From assembly GCA_030737875.1 (NCBI GenBank), contig CM060924.1, positions 147,368,197 through 147,432,196 on the forward strand: DNA of 64,000 nt, given 5' to 3'. This DNA comes from Allium sativum (Eukaryota; Streptophyta; Magnoliopsida; Asparagales; Amaryllidaceae). Below the pieces are notes generated by a model, which worked only from the letters and a program-made list of their open reading frames with translations, ran no database searches and was not told the origin of the DNA. Position 1 is the first letter of the stretch. Each line of letters starts with the position of its first letter. Below, piece by piece: positions 10,093 to 21,949 of the stretch. The position numbers and the translations under genes are program-made.

Positions 10093-10380
10093 GATAGAAA
10101 TAGGAAAATTTCTATAGTAGGTTTAATTTCTTTATCTGATTATGGAGTTAAGACGTTTTCTGATTCTGGTATTTTGATTTTGTAATCGATACTCTGCACT
10201 TTAATACTAGTATTATTTCTGAATTCCGCTGTAGACTCAGACCCATAAGGGTTGTGGCTCATCTATTTGAGATTGGGGTTTGAGGGATATCTGTGTTAGG
10301 CGTCAAGTATGACGCATACATTTGAGTTTTCGTAGGGTATGATTTTATCATGCTTAGCTTCCTAAGAATCATTAGGGAAC
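10093..10380 (+). pseudogene. Decayed aspartic protease stub of E1
   Basis: In frame after the gag stop (10090-10092) the sequence reads RKISIVGLISLSDYGVKTFSDSG, split here as RKISIVGLIS and DYGVKTFSDSG, matching the E2 protease start that ends in its active-site DSG. A stop follows at once. Later pieces in shifted frames (LHFNTS, then ISVLGV...VGYDFIM) align in order with LHLDTS and ISILSV...TGYGLILGM of E2. So the protease was once present and has been broken by stops and indels, while RT, RNase H and integrase are gone altogether. Confidence 0.75.
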
Positions 10381-11112
10381 CTAATCTGTACCAGTAGTCT
10401 GTAAATATCAAAATACTTTTGATAGGATTTCCAGTTTTGACATTGTCTAAAGAAGGTAATCCTTTGGGTGTCAATTTGATGTTGGTTTCGGTCTTTGGGG
10501 CTGATACTTAGGACCCATGTCTAATGGGAACCAAATTTTCGTTCTATCTGTACTCGCTTCCATCATTCGACTGTGTCCTATCGATCGAATCTTCGAACTT
10601 TAGGTAGAAACTAATGGGTGTAAACATGTGTTTGTGACATGTTATGTTTGATGGTTGCAAGTGGATGCAAGTGGTTGCTAGTGGTTGCCCGTGGATGCAT
10701 ACACACACATTAGGCACTAGATCGGCTCGAAAACACTCTCATACTGCATATGGATGTGTGAGCATTTTTCAATTCTTGCGGATGCAAAATGGTTGATTCA
10801 GCACATGGATGTTGCATTTGAGTGAATAGTTGTGCACTCATATAGAAATAATATATATCATTAGGATTCTATTGCATACATGTTGGACTCATGGCACTGA
10901 CATAATTCGCATTAAGGAGGTCAACTGAATCAGTAGACCGCCTGATCCTTGCATTAGATAAGGAGCATATACACACACTTTTGCATATGTTCATACAACA
11001 TTAGAAGTTTTCTAAGGACAATGGATGCTTATGGATGATGGTTGAGTAGATGGGTGATTGGATGGTAGGACACATTCTTCTTAACTTGAAGATTTCGGGG
11101 ACGAAATCCTCT
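10381..11112 (+). other. E1 3' internal non-coding block
   Basis: No coding capacity. From about 10616 it is homologous to the 3' untranslated region of E2 (52180-52678): repeated GTGGATGCA/GTGGTTGC words, a CACTAGATCGGCTC box, and a conserved hairpin AGGAGGTC (10915-10922) / GACCGCCT (10936-10943) with an ACTGAATCAGTA loop. It ends with GATTTCGGGGACGAAATCCT just before the purine tract, typical of plant gypsy elements. Its retention when pol was lost suggests cis function. Confidence 0.7.
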
Positions 11113-11125
11113 AAGGAGGGGAGAA
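11113..11125 (+). other. E1 polypurine tract
   Basis: AAGGAGGGGAGAA immediately before the 3' LTR, the plus-strand primer for reverse transcription. Confidence 0.9.
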
Positions 11126-14100
11126 TGTAACACCCCGTATTTTCTGTAAACATAAGAGTTAAAAATCAAGGTATAATTAATTTTTAGGAGAAGAAATAAG
11201 GGAAACGGGTTGCGCCATTGTGTTCGTCTCGGAAAAATACGCGAAATAGAGTCCGAATTTGCGTAAATCGGAGTCCGTATGAAGAAGATATGGACGAACG
11301 AAGTTAGGCAGAAAAACCGGAAACAGGCCAGAATACACTGGCGCACTTGTGAAGTGCGCCAGTACAAAAATACACTGGCGCACCTGCCAAGTGCGCCCAT
11401 ACAAATCCAGCACCGAATTCTGGAGTGTTCTGAGGTGACGTGTCTTCTTTTGAGTGGCTGGATGATGTGTATTCGAGCTGTGCGATTCTGATGACTTCTG
11501 GACTGATCTGAAGGCTCTAAATCACCCTATCCTCCTATAAATACATCCCTAACCTAAACCTAGGTTTCTTACACAATTCTCTAGCCTCCATTGCTCTCTT
11601 CTTCTAATTAAAAATAAAAATGGCATCGCTGCTCTGCTGGAATTAAAACTAGGACTGATGTAAAAGCTAAATCAAATCTCAAATCAAAGGGTAGATCTAC
11701 AACAACAATTAAAAAGGAATAATTCAACATTTCTACATCAACAACAGTTTATTATCCTTTCTTAAACCACGAAAGGCAAGTACAGTTATTCTCCGCTATA
11801 AACGTTAATTATAATTTTGATATGCTTTTAAATCTGAGTTTGAGGTTGTATATATATTCTCTTCTGTTAGATCTGTTTTCTGTGACTATTCTGTATTCCT
11901 TTCTTCTTTTCTGTTTCTATAGCCAGGCTACCACGAGCCTGTGCCCAATCTCATAAAGAGATTAACGTATGAACGCAAAATTTGGGACAATTAATGAATG
12001 ATGCGAAATTTGACAAGACTGAATTGAACGTATGACTTTAGATCTGAAGCATAAAATATATTGGACATGTGACTTGGGATTGGATGCATAAATTTGACTA
12101 TGAACATGTAATTTATATATTGCATGCATAGAGTATGTTGTAATTTAGATCTGTAACTAATTAGAGAAATGAACATATGATATTTAGATCTGTAATTAAT
12201 TAGAAAAATGAGCATATGTTGTAAACTAGATTTAGATCTATGCATATTCTGTAATAAAAGAAAAGAGGAACCATTGTATGTTTACATATGATTGGAGACT
12301 TTGGACAAAATGCATATAAAAGTCAAGATCTGATTTTTAGAAGATATAATTTAAAGATTTAGATTGTTGGGTATATTTTGCATTATGATTCATGACTTGA
12401 AAAGAAGAAGGATTTGGAAAGTTAGGTGTAAAGATTTACATTAATTAGGATATCTATTATTGTGATTACACCTAAATAGGAATTTTTGGATATATGGCAT
12501 GCATTGTAATTAATGATTATATTTGGTATAATTTACATGTAAAAAGCTAGTTTAACAAAAATTGGAACATATGTTATATGGTAAATTGTTTCCATATTCT
12601 GCGCTATGTAAATTTATGCAAACATGGAATATATGTTCATATTGTGAATCATGACAATTATGTAGGCATATGAACTTAGGCCTAATTTATGATTAGGCAA
12701 GGCATGTAAATAGAACCTTTAGAAATATTAAATCTGCTAAATCTGCTAATTTGTTAAGTTTCCTAAACTGCTAGTTTTGTTATATGGCCTAGACTGCTAT
12801 TAAGATTGAAATGCCTAATCTGTTAAATTTATCTGTTGAGATGCCTAATCTGTTATGTGCTAAAATCTGCTAAGTTGCTTAATCTGCTAAATCCGTTAAG
12901 TCGCCTAATCTGAAAAATCTGTTATATGTTAAATCTGTTACCTGCTATATCTATTGTTTTGATATAATTAGTCTGTTATTGGCGTAATTTGAATTGACTA
13001 TAGTTATGAATAATTGACATGTATATTAGGCATAGGCATAAATGCTAAACTATTAATTAATTGGCCGCAAAGATAAATATGGCTAACTCGAGGTTAGAAT
13101 GAGTTTGCGGCGTAAACCTGCCCGGAACCGCCCGGCACATCCAGTGGCCGCAAACAATAGGTTCTAATGTGAGAAGTTAGTCATAACATGCGCAAGACAC
13201 GAGGTTAGGTCTGGCTTGTTGCAGAAGTCTGCCCGGAACCGCCCGGCATATCCGGCGGCCACAAGCTACCGACCTAATGTGAGAGGTCTGTGCATTAATA
13301 TTTAATTAATGAAAATCTGAGATAAAATATGAGATAAAATATGAGATAAATATGATGTCTGAAATGTGTTGGGTGGATAGGGTTAAACCAACTGGACTAA
13401 TGAATTTAATGAACCCGTTTCGTGAATCCGTTGGCCCAATACAAAGTTAGATAATCTGGAACCAGTTAATCTGTAAGCCTGTTAATCCGAACATCTGATC
13501 CGTTAGTCTGAAAACCTGTTAACTTGATTGTCTGATCTGTGAACTAGTTAACCTAAGTTTTGTATGTCTGAAACTTGTAGACAAGTTAAGCTGAAATCTG
13601 TTAGTCTGGGGACACAAGGTTAGGAGGGGAATTACTTGTGTCATCTGTTGTTTGGGACCCATATTAGTCAGTAACCCTTTCTGGTATCAAAACTTTGACC
13701 CAACAGTAGGTAGGGTCCGGGCATGCTTACTGAACTAATTATAAGCGGTTCATTCTGATAATGGCGAGGGGTGTTGATGGTGCGTTCCAACCGGGTCATG
13801 TGCGTGCATGGATCCCAGTCTGCCTCTGAGGATGTAAGACGCCGTGACATCTGTAAATAGGTCTGTGTCATTCAAAGGTTGCCACTTTAGGGAATGATAC
13901 ACCCTTTGGTGGGGCTGGCACAGGGTATTTATGTATTAGGGAGCCGATCGCTTGGGGTAGGGTTTTAGGGTACACTTAGTTCTGTCTGTTTTTGTTGGTA
14001 CCGTCTGTTTCTGTTGGGTGGCAACACCTGTCTGTTTCTGCGTGGTACCGTCTGAATGGGTGGTAAAGGCCCAATTACTAGTGTACACCTTATGCTACAT

Positions 14101-14774
14101 TCTGCTTCTGTCTGTTTCTGATCGGGTGGTAAAGGCCCATTACTAGCGTGGAAATTATTCTGTACCTGATTCTGTTTCAGTTTAGACATTAGGGTGACAC
14201 CTAGTTCTGTTATACTAGCATTAGTACAGAGAAGTGTAAAGCAATAGTCTATGTCATTCTGTTCTTCTGTTATATCTGCTACACATGTTACAGTTATCTC
14301 TCATCCAGTTTTATGTTCATGTCATATTATTATTATCTGTTCATATGCTGAAAGTCACTGGACTTGCCAGACTTTTTGTCTGACCCTTGTTGTTTCGCCT
14401 CCTTTCTTCAGTCCCCCCCCCCCCCCCCCCCGCACCCCAGGTTATCCAAGGAGGGAATGCTTTAGCTTGATCCGGATTTCTCTCTGCTTGAAGTGCTTAA
14501 AGTATGGCTTGGCTCTGTATAGCTCCCGTTCTATGGGGATTATGATTTTAAAACATGCATTTTGAAGGCTTTTGTACAAGACTGATATTTGTACTTGAAT
14601 TCTGAGATTTGAAAGGATGTAACCATATTGATTTCTGTTTCTACTGTACTAAAGTTAAAACTTTTCAAGTACTGTTTTATCTGCCTTGTAAGTTTATGTT
14701 CTGTTTACTAAAATGCTCCACCAAAGTTAAGGCATTCCCTTTGTGAGTGACCTTAACGGAGGTGGGGTGTTACA
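11126..14774 (+). repeat. E1 3' LTR (3649 bp)
   Basis: Colinear with the 5' LTR. Differences include scattered substitutions, a short CTGCTAAAT gain near 12735, an extra CTGTTTTTGTTGGTACCG piece near 13985, and a 19-base poly-C run at 14413-14431 that is only 7-8 C in the 5' LTR. Twin palindromes are at 11337-11398, TATAAATA at 11536-11543, and paired-arm motifs at 13088-13285 (outer arms 13094-13099/13162-13167 and 13205-13211/13271-13277). Confidence 0.95.
14413..14431 (+). repeat. Poly-C(19) expansion in the pyrimidine tract
   Basis: Nineteen consecutive C in the pyrimidine tract of the E1 3' LTR, against a short run in the 5' LTR. It probably arose by slippage during replication or reverse transcription, or is partly an assembly artefact. 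Confidence 0.8.
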
Positions 14775-14779
14775 CGACT
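14775..14779. repeat. Target-site duplication of E1 (right copy)
   Basis: CGACT, identical to 5397-5401. Confidence 0.93.
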
Positions 14780-16281
14780 TCCCGTGTGGAAAAGAGGGCA
14801 CCCGAGTTAGCAAGTGAAACAAACTACGAGTCCCATCACACAATGCAACACAAACCGGAGGATAGAGCATTACCTTATAATAATCAAACATGCTTGATAC
14901 GTGCAAGATAATATTTAATATTATTATTAGTGTCTAAGCCGTTTTAAAATACTTCAAAGTAAATGTATCAATTCTAAACGGATAGCTACCATATACCATG
15001 TCGCCATATATAGGTTTACAATCAAAACCGTAATGTCGTATTGGAAATTGGGTTTCCATCATGAGTCAAGGCTAGGGACGATCTCCTTACTGATTCGAGA
15101 CACTCTAGAAAATGTCTCAGGATCCCCCGTAGTGAACCCTTGGATCCTGCAGGGTGGATCCACAAATATACCTTAGTGGAATAGTTATGCCTAAACACAC
15201 GTTTCCCGGTCCTATTGAACCAATAATTTGGTCACTATCGACCAGTATAACCGAGGCCTTGTAATCCATCATCCACATAAGTAAAATGTCAGGGCTTGCA
15301 AAACCATGATACCACTTCTAGCTAGAAAGAAACGTGTGCACTCCCTGCGTTCCCTTGTCCCGTTTCTGACTCTTACTAGGGTGTGAGACTCGCGAAGTAA
15401 CGCTATACACAAAGCTATGCCTAAACAGGCCGTGCTTTGATCATCAACCACAAGGCTCTGCTTTTCAACAAAAGCCTTGATCATTTGCATCTTGGCATGC
15501 CACATTGACAATCCACGCCATGCGATCAATAACTATCAATATATATCCTCTGAGCTTGTGAGTCTCAAAGAAGGGTGTTAAGCAAGAGAATAAATTCTCT
15601 GCCACTAGACAGATATAAATTAAATAGAAATCAATTTACATGGAATGAAATCCAATGTCAGACACACATACATTTACAAGTTCGTTTTGGGTCTGAACGA
15701 AACCGGAGACACCTTATTCCTCGTCCCGTATGTCCAATATAGAAGAGAGGTGCTCGCTTATCCGGACAATCAACAAGTACGTCCGGACAACTACCACTTT
15801 AATCTTTTACTGGGAGCTACCTAATGTCGGGCATCAGTATTCATCAATTCGATGTGAAGATCGCCGGTCTTCACTCACCGTCTTCAATATCTTCGATTTA
15901 AATTGTCGTATAATTATTTGAAATGAGATTGAACTCGGTTTTTTCAAATAATTCTCACATATATATAATTTAAATCATTTCATATCGCTAATATTATTTT
16001 ATATCGATTTATCACTATTTTTATTTGTATAAAAATAGCCCAATTTAATTTAATGACTCTTCGGGTCAATAGGCGGCCTTGGCGCTGTTTTCATCCAAAT
16101 TTGACTTACACAATTCTCAGAATCTAACCGTTGGATTTTAACAAGTTTTATATCATTGGAAAGATCTTTCCAAAGCAGTCTGACGGTTCCAGTTTTGGGA
16201 AAATCCGACGGTTGGATCTTTCGTTATAATCGTTTAAAGTTACGATTCCGAAATGCGAACTACCGTGCGCGATTCGTTTAA

Positions 16282-16286
<5 letters not shown>

Positions 16287-16334
<48 letters not shown>
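16287..16334. repeat. (TA)n microsatellite
   Basis: An uninterrupted run of about 24 TA units in the E5 left LTR. The right-LTR counterpart near 42915 has only short ATAAATATAAATA sequence. Confidence 0.95.
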
Positions 16335-16335
<1 letters not shown>

Positions 16336-16591
16336 TCACTCGACGAATCGCCTAACGTGTTTAACATGCTAAATAAAGAATGTTTTATTTTGCATAATCA
16401 TTTCTGCATGTTTACAATGTCAAATAAAATGTATTTCATTTACATGACATTTTGCTAATGACAAATAAAAAGATAATTTTTATTTGTATTTTTATTTTTA
16501 ACTTTAACAAATAAAAAGAACTAATTTATTTGTATATAGTTTCAATGTATGACATGATACATAAAAATGTTTCCTTTTAATTTGCATACAA

Positions 16592-17920
16592 AATCTAATG
16601 TATGACTTAACGATAAAAATGTATCTTTACTTTGTATACAAATTCTAATGTGTAATTTGACGATAAAAAATGTCACTTTAATTTGTACACAAATTCTAAT
16701 ATATGTTTTGACAATAAAAATGATTCTTTAACTTGCATACAAATTCTAATATATGTTTTGACAATAAAAATGATTCTTTAACTTGCGTACAAATTCTAAT
16801 ATAGGTTTTGACAATAAAAATGATTATTTAACTTGCATACAAATTCTAATGTATGTTTTGACAATAAAAATGATTCTTTAACTTGCATACAAATTCTATT
16901 TTAACAAAATGAATAAAAAGTGATGATTTATTTTTTTTAGCAATTCTAGTTTAACAAAATGATTAAAAGTGATAATTTTATTTTGTTAACAATTCTAGTT
17001 TAACAAAATGATTAAAAGTGATAATTTCATTTTGTTAACAATTCTAGTTTAACAAAATGATTAAAAAGTGATAATTTCATTTTGTTAACAATTCTAGTTT
17101 AACAAAATGATTAAAAGTGATAATTTCATTTTGTTAACAATTCTAGTTTAACAAAATGATTTAAAGTGATAATTTCATTTTGTTGACAATTCTAATTCAA
17201 CAAAATTAATATTTTTGCTCAAACACAAATCTATTTAACCAAAAATGTTAGTTGTGTTTTAACACTAATTTACTTAACAAAAATGTTATTTTTGTTTTAA
17301 CTCAAATCTATTTAACAAAAATGCTATTTGTGTTCTGACACAAATCTATTAACAAAAATGCTGTTTGTGTTTTGACACAAATCTATTTATCAAAAATGCT
17401 ATTTGTGTTTTGACTCTTTTAATTAACAAAAATGTAATTTTTGTTTTATAACCATTACAAAAATGACAATTTTGTTTCAACTATTACATTTTGACAAAAA
17501 TGACAATTTTGTTTCAACTATTACATTTTGATTACATTTTGACAAACATGACAAATTTGTTTCAACTATTACATTTCGACAAAAATAATTTTGTTTCAAC
17601 TATTTGGTTTCAACAAAAGTTGATAATTTTTTTTTTCACTATTTGATTTCAACAAAAATGATTTATTTTTGTTTCACTATTTTCTTACAACAAAATGTCC
17701 TTTTTATTTCAACTATTTGGTTTCAACAAAAATTGATAATTTTTGTTTTCAACCCAATTATTACAACAAAAATGATATCATTGTTTCAACTATTTTATTA
17801 TAACAAAAATGTTATATTTGTTTTCAACTATTTTATTATAATAAAAATGATATATTTGTTTTCAACAATTTAATTATAACAAACACGATATATTTGTTTT
17901 CAACTATTTTATTTCAACAC
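16592..17920. repeat. Graded tandem-repeat tract, E5 left LTR
   Basis: Three repeat classes grade into each other. First, about six 50-bp units starting ATTCTAATGTATG (16592-16892). Next, 50-bp units pairing AACAAAATGA with TCATTTTGTT (16893-17200). Then 36-40-bp units of the type AACAAAAATGCTATTTGTG and GACAAAAATGACAATTTTG (17200-17920). Most units of the last two classes are self-complementary, so the tract could form serial hairpins. No spacers, so not a CRISPR array. Confidence 0.9.
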
Positions 17921-20202
17921 ACAATCTCAATAGATCTACATGACAACATCCATCTCAGATCAAATCACGTATAACAATCAATAGAATTTAACAGCGTATG
18001 GGTATTACCACAATCATGATTAATTAATTTTAATTATATATAAAAAAATAGTAAAATTCTCACAGGCAATTCTCTATATATATTTTCAGTTATGTAAATA
18101 AATAAATAACTGTGTAGAGTTTTTAGTGAGGATTTCTCACAAACAAATTTTATCATACACATGATTTTCTACATAGCATGACTAATTTTCTATTTTCATG
18201 TGAGTTTACGATTCTCACAACAATTTTCTACAACTCATGAATATGCTAAAAATCATATTTTTATCGAACTAGGAATTATTCCATAACATGACAATTTTCT
18301 ACATCGCATGAATATAATTTTATTCACAGCATACATAAGTTAAAAATCATATTTTTAACTAACCAATAATTATTTCATTGCATCATAATTTTATTCATAG
18401 CATCCTAACTTTACACATCGAATGTGTAAGTTAAAACTCATATTTTTAAAGTGAGTTTAGAATTCTCACCTTGCATGGATATGATGAAGGCAAGAAATAA
18501 ACACGGACAACAACCAATCCCGAGCAGCAAATTTGCAAATTGAAGATCCTTTGTTTCTTTTGAGAAGGAGGATGGACAAAATTTTAAGAAGAGGACACCA
18601 TGATTTTTTATTTTTTTATTTTTTAGGGAAGATGAGGTTGATGAAGGTAGAAAGGAATTTAGATTTACTTTTTTTATGGGGAGAGGAGGAAGAAGTTCTA
18701 ACATTTGTAGAAGACAATTGCAAAGAAGAAAAAATAAAGAATGTTGCAGGAAATTGAGAAAGGTATTATATTTATTTCTCTAATGTGTCCTTTAATATAT
18801 AGTAGGTTACGAAAGAAATTAATTTAGCTGACTAAGCATGAGGTAGCGTATTTATTCCTTATTCAAAATTAAAAATAAAATAAGAAAGAGAAAAATGGGA
18901 AAAGTATTCAATGTATGATTATAAATCAAATGAGTAACCCCTAATTAATATCCTTAACTACTATATACAAATTTATACTCATTTGTTTTCTTTTCATACA
19001 AACATAAACATGTGTCTCTCTTTTTAAAATAATCAATCACATTTATTTTCAATTTTTTTTCTAAAGAATTCCAATTGAGGTTCCAACATTAAATTCAAAA
19101 ATAGATTACAATTACTAGGAAAATAATCAAAGGTTGTATTCTACTTATTGTAATGACCCGTATTTTCAGTGATATATAATTAATTTAATTATTTAAATAG
19201 TGAAAATGGTTGTTTAATTAAATTATATTGAATATTTAATTTATATAATAATTAAATAATATATTTAATTCTGAAATAATCAGAATTAGCTGGAATGGCA
19301 ATGTTGTGTAAATTGGACAATTCAAAATATATAATTCAGATCAGAATTTGAATTGGAATAACGAATATACTATTTGAACGACAGTTGAACGTAAAATTTA
19401 TATTATAATTAAAATCGAGCTCGAAATGGCGTGGCAGTTCGCTATTTGGCGATTTGAACTTCAACTGAATGTACAGGGTCCGTTTTAAACCGAATTGCTG
19501 TGAAACAAGAAACGTTCGGAGCTGGTGAAGTATATTTTTCTTGTGAAGAGAAAAATCGGGATTTCATTGTGTAGATTTTGATTTATGTCCAAATCAAATT
19601 TTAGAAAAGTCGCTATGGAATTCTTTTATAATTTATATCGATTTATTTATATTTTTAAAATGGATTTTTAAATATAAATCAAATATCGATGTAACACTGG
19701 ATTTGAAATATCGAGTTATAAATCCTATTGGAGCTGTATGATATTCTAGTGTGGATATATACGATAATATTTATTTTTAAATATTATATTTGATTATTTT
19801 TAAATATATTTATAAATTTAAATGGGTTATTTAGAGCTTTAAAAATAGCTAGTTTTGCAAACGACCTCTGTTTTCGACGAAACCAATTTTGTTGGATTTG
19901 TAACGTCAAATTATTGTTAGATTTAAATTTCTATGATTTTTGAAGTCAGTGTGTGGCCATACGGATTTTTAATGTGAAAAACAGTTGAAATTTTGATAGT
20001 TAAAAATACGCTGTGCGAGCAAACGGAGTCGGAATTCGATGACACTGGTTTCGTTGGGTCCGCAATGTCAAACTCTAGCTGCGTGCCCATTTTCATGATT
20101 TTTGGGTATCATGCGTGATTATAGGAATTTTTAACAGAAAATACATATTGCGTTGGCTTAAAATTAAATAAAATAATCGAATAAAAAAAATATAATCTAT
20201 CC

Positions 20203-20210
20203 TATATAAT
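20203..20210 (+). promoter_or_regulatory. E4 LTR TATA box
   Basis: TATATAAT before a C-rich leader. The equivalent is at 27189-27196 in the 3' LTR. The position, about 1.05 kb into the LTR, is plausible for U3 of a giant LTR. Confidence 0.6.
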
Positions 20211-21949
20211 ACCCACCACTTACCCTAAAACCTAAATCATTTCCCTTCCGCAGTCAACAGATAAACCGCCACCACCAAATTTTCTTCCAACGTGAGAAAT
20301 CCATAGTTCCAAAGTCAAAATATATTCAAAGAAAAATCCATAAATCGAAATACAATTGTTTTTGAGTTTCTGCGATGATGTTCTTCAGTTTCATATGGGT
20401 TTTATAGTGTTCGACGTTCATTCTGGTAATGGGTTTTTCCGACAGTAAACTAGGGTTTGAGATTTGAAGGGATAGGAGCCATGATTCGAGTTTTGAATGT
20501 GATATTTGGGTTTGTGAAATGAAATGAGGTTCGTTGGCACGATTTTAGGGGTAGTCGGTGGAAATTTGTGTCGATGGTCACTATGGAGTTGCGGCAGTCT
20601 GTCGGTTGTGGCGATGAGCATGGAGTGATCGAGTTCGATTTAAATGGTGCGGTTGTGATGAGATGTTGAAGAGGAGTAGGATGGTGGCATTGGATTTTGA
20701 ATTCGTTGAAGGAGGAAGGATTGGTGGAAGGTTGGGGTAGCAAAAATGGTGAAGAGGATATTGGAGTGACAGATCGAGGAAGAAAAGGAACGAAGCGGGT
20801 CTGGGTATGGGAGTTGGGCTTGGGCCGGGAATAAAGTTAAGCCCATTTAATTAAATATCCATGTTTTAATTACTTAAATGTACATTTTAATTGTATAAGT
20901 CGTAACTTTATCACAGGTGAGCAGAATTTTGAATGGTCAGATCCGTTGGGATCGTATGGACGGTGGCTACACACTGGAACTGATTGGTAGTGAATCGAAG
21001 CTCGTTACAATTTATAGCGAAATAAATTATCCATCTGAATCAAGTGATGGTTATCGTTATTAATGATGATCGTCAAATGTGAGTAAAACTCACCAACTCT
21101 GAACAATTATATTTTCATAACTTATTTTTAGAACTGCTAAATGATGATTGATTTCTGTATGTTGATTGTTTGGATGAACTGCTAGTCAGTTGGTTGAAAT
21201 TATAGATAACGATTTATATATATAAGTCGTTAATCAAATATTGATTCTGTTTAGCAGAATATTTCATGTTGAAATAAAATCGATGTTAATTATATTGTTT
21301 AACATCTGTGATGCAGGGAAACAGGTCAGAGGAATCCAGCTGGATTCCTCAACATTAATTTTATTGTTCTTCATATATTGTAATATATGATGTGATATAT
21401 AATCTGTGTTGATTATGTGCGTTTGAATGATATGTAATATATGTAGTTTCAATTGAAAAGAAAATATTTGTTAAATAAATAGGATCGGAAAAGAATATTT
21501 ATTTGTTAAATAAATAGAGTTATAAAAAGGAAATATTTATTTCGAAAATAAATAGAGTTATAAAAAGGAAATATTTATTTAGAAAATAAATGGAGTTATA
21601 AAAAGGAAATATTTATTTAGAAAATAAATGGAGTTATAAAAGGGATTTATTGGAAAACGAAAAGAATGTCATATAAGAAGATATTTGGCAAATGAATAGA
21701 ATTTTACATCAGGAAAGTTTAGACCCGTGCTTCGCACACGGGTATAACATGATATGGATTTAAAGCAAAAATTTTAAATAGAATCTGTTATAACCAATAG
21801 ATTGATAAGATTAATTTATAAATAATTTTTTAGAAATAAAATAAATTATTTATCATTGGATAAATAGAATATATAAGTCAGGGTTTATATAGAGAAGTAA
21901 GAATCGATTTCAACATCGATATTTGAAACTGAATATGGACGTAGTGTTA

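Larger units (their letters stand above)
5402..14774 (+). mobile_element. E1: gag-only LTR retrotransposon (TR-GAG-like)
   Basis: A structurally complete 9.4-kb element with TSD CGACT, LTRs bounded by TGTAACACCCC and GGGGTGTTACA, a tRNA-iMet primer site, an intact gag frame, a decayed protease stub, a purine tract and a second LTR. The LTRs are about 3.6 kb each, so 77% of the element is LTR. RT, RNase H and integrase are absent. Gag, the 3' internal block and LTR landmarks are homologous to E2, so it is a deletion derivative of the same broad chromovirus family. This matches the published class of terminal-repeat retrotransposons with a GAG domain. LTR divergence of roughly 1-2% by eye plus indels indicates a fairly recent insertion, presumably with pol supplied in trans. 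Confidence 0.9.
14775..19148 (-). mobile_element. E5 left LTR, segment 2
   Basis: Continuation of the E5 LTR after E1. 14814-15150 matches 33753-34077 and 15151-17400 matches 41782-44496 of the right LTR, which shows both belong to one minus-strand element. Contents: a microsatellite at 16287-16334, graded tandem repeats at 16592-17920, and, on the minus strand, a leader-like piece at 18770-18470 ending in CAAGGTGAG. E4 interrupts it after CTTAT (19144-19148). No protein-coding frame. Confidence 0.85.

Noticed and set aside
10460..10520. Short similarity to a GATGTTGGTTTCGG block in the E6 LTR (60885 and 59803)
   Set aside because: About 30 bp only, in otherwise unrelated contexts; could be chance or a short conversion tract.
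16592..17920. Regular repeats as a CRISPR array
   Set aside because: Contiguous tandem units without unique spacers, in a plant retroelement.
20418..20846. Overlapping minus-strand frames, repeated at 27404-27835
   Set aside because: They cover the C/T-rich leader of the E4 LTR in several frames at once, without protein motifs, and change between the two LTRs.
21723..21743. ACCCGTG...CACGGGT hairpin as a Helitron 3' end (also about 29120-29140)
   Set aside because: No matching TC 5' end, and it is at the same place in both E4 LTRs, so it is part of the LTR. It might be a very old Helitron relic but cannot be supported.
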